Positions 5,760 to 5,779 of a stretch of 5,779 nucleotides of DNA are shown here, piece after piece. How positions within the stretch are numbered: the stretch's first letter is position 1; each line of letters begins with the position of its first letter. The translations under genes and the position numbers were made by a program. Where the stretch lies: NCBI GenBank assembly GCA_964613455.1, contig CAZTGS010000035.1:1-5779 (forward strand), written 5' to 3'. Source of the stretch: SCGC-AAA076-P13 sp964613455. Lineage in GTDB: Bacteria; Pseudomonadota; Gammaproteobacteria; Magnimaribacterales; D2472. A model generated the notes under the pieces. That model did not search any database and had not been told where the DNA came from. It saw only the letters and a program-made list of their open reading frames with translations.

Positions 5760-5779
5760 ATATTTCTAAGATAGAATTA

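Overview
The window is AT-rich throughout (about two thirds A+T by eye) and densely coded. It most resembles a small-genome gammaproteobacterium, plausibly an uncultured marine lineage of the SAR86 type. That assignment is an inference. It rests on the rpsP | ypjD-corB neighbourhood, which in Escherichia coli reads rpsP-ffh | ypjD-corB (yfjD), and on protein similarity judged from memory.

Left part (1-2396). The minus strand carries the start and 151 codons of rpsP (ribosomal protein S16). It runs off the left edge inside an unusual Ala/Glu-rich tail. A 100-bp divergent intergenic region holds two 10-bp palindromes and a 9-bp tandem repeat. On the plus strand follow a short YpjD/CcsA-like membrane protein and, 3 bp later in the same reading frame, the CNNM/CorC-family transporter CorB. 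The ffh gene that sits between rpsP and ypjD in E. coli is absent from this position.

Middle part (2361-4219). A convergent minus-strand gene encodes a 577-residue multi-pass membrane protein that I cannot assign to any family. It is the least explained item in the window. Its probable intrinsic terminator is a strong hairpin with a T tract that overlaps the 3' end of the corB coding sequence.

Right part (4220-5779). A 61-bp divergent spacer separates the unknown membrane protein from a YcbL-type metallo-beta-lactamase-fold hydrolase (glyoxalase II-like), which starts at TTG. That gene ends exactly where a convergent short-chain dehydrogenase/reductase gene ends, with no base between the two stop codons.

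The parts do not form one pathway. They are core housekeeping (S16), envelope ion transport (CorB with YpjD), an unknown membrane protein, and two soluble metabolic enzymes. I see no RNA gene, CRISPR array, insertion sequence or phage gene, and no convincing evidence of a new multi-gene system.
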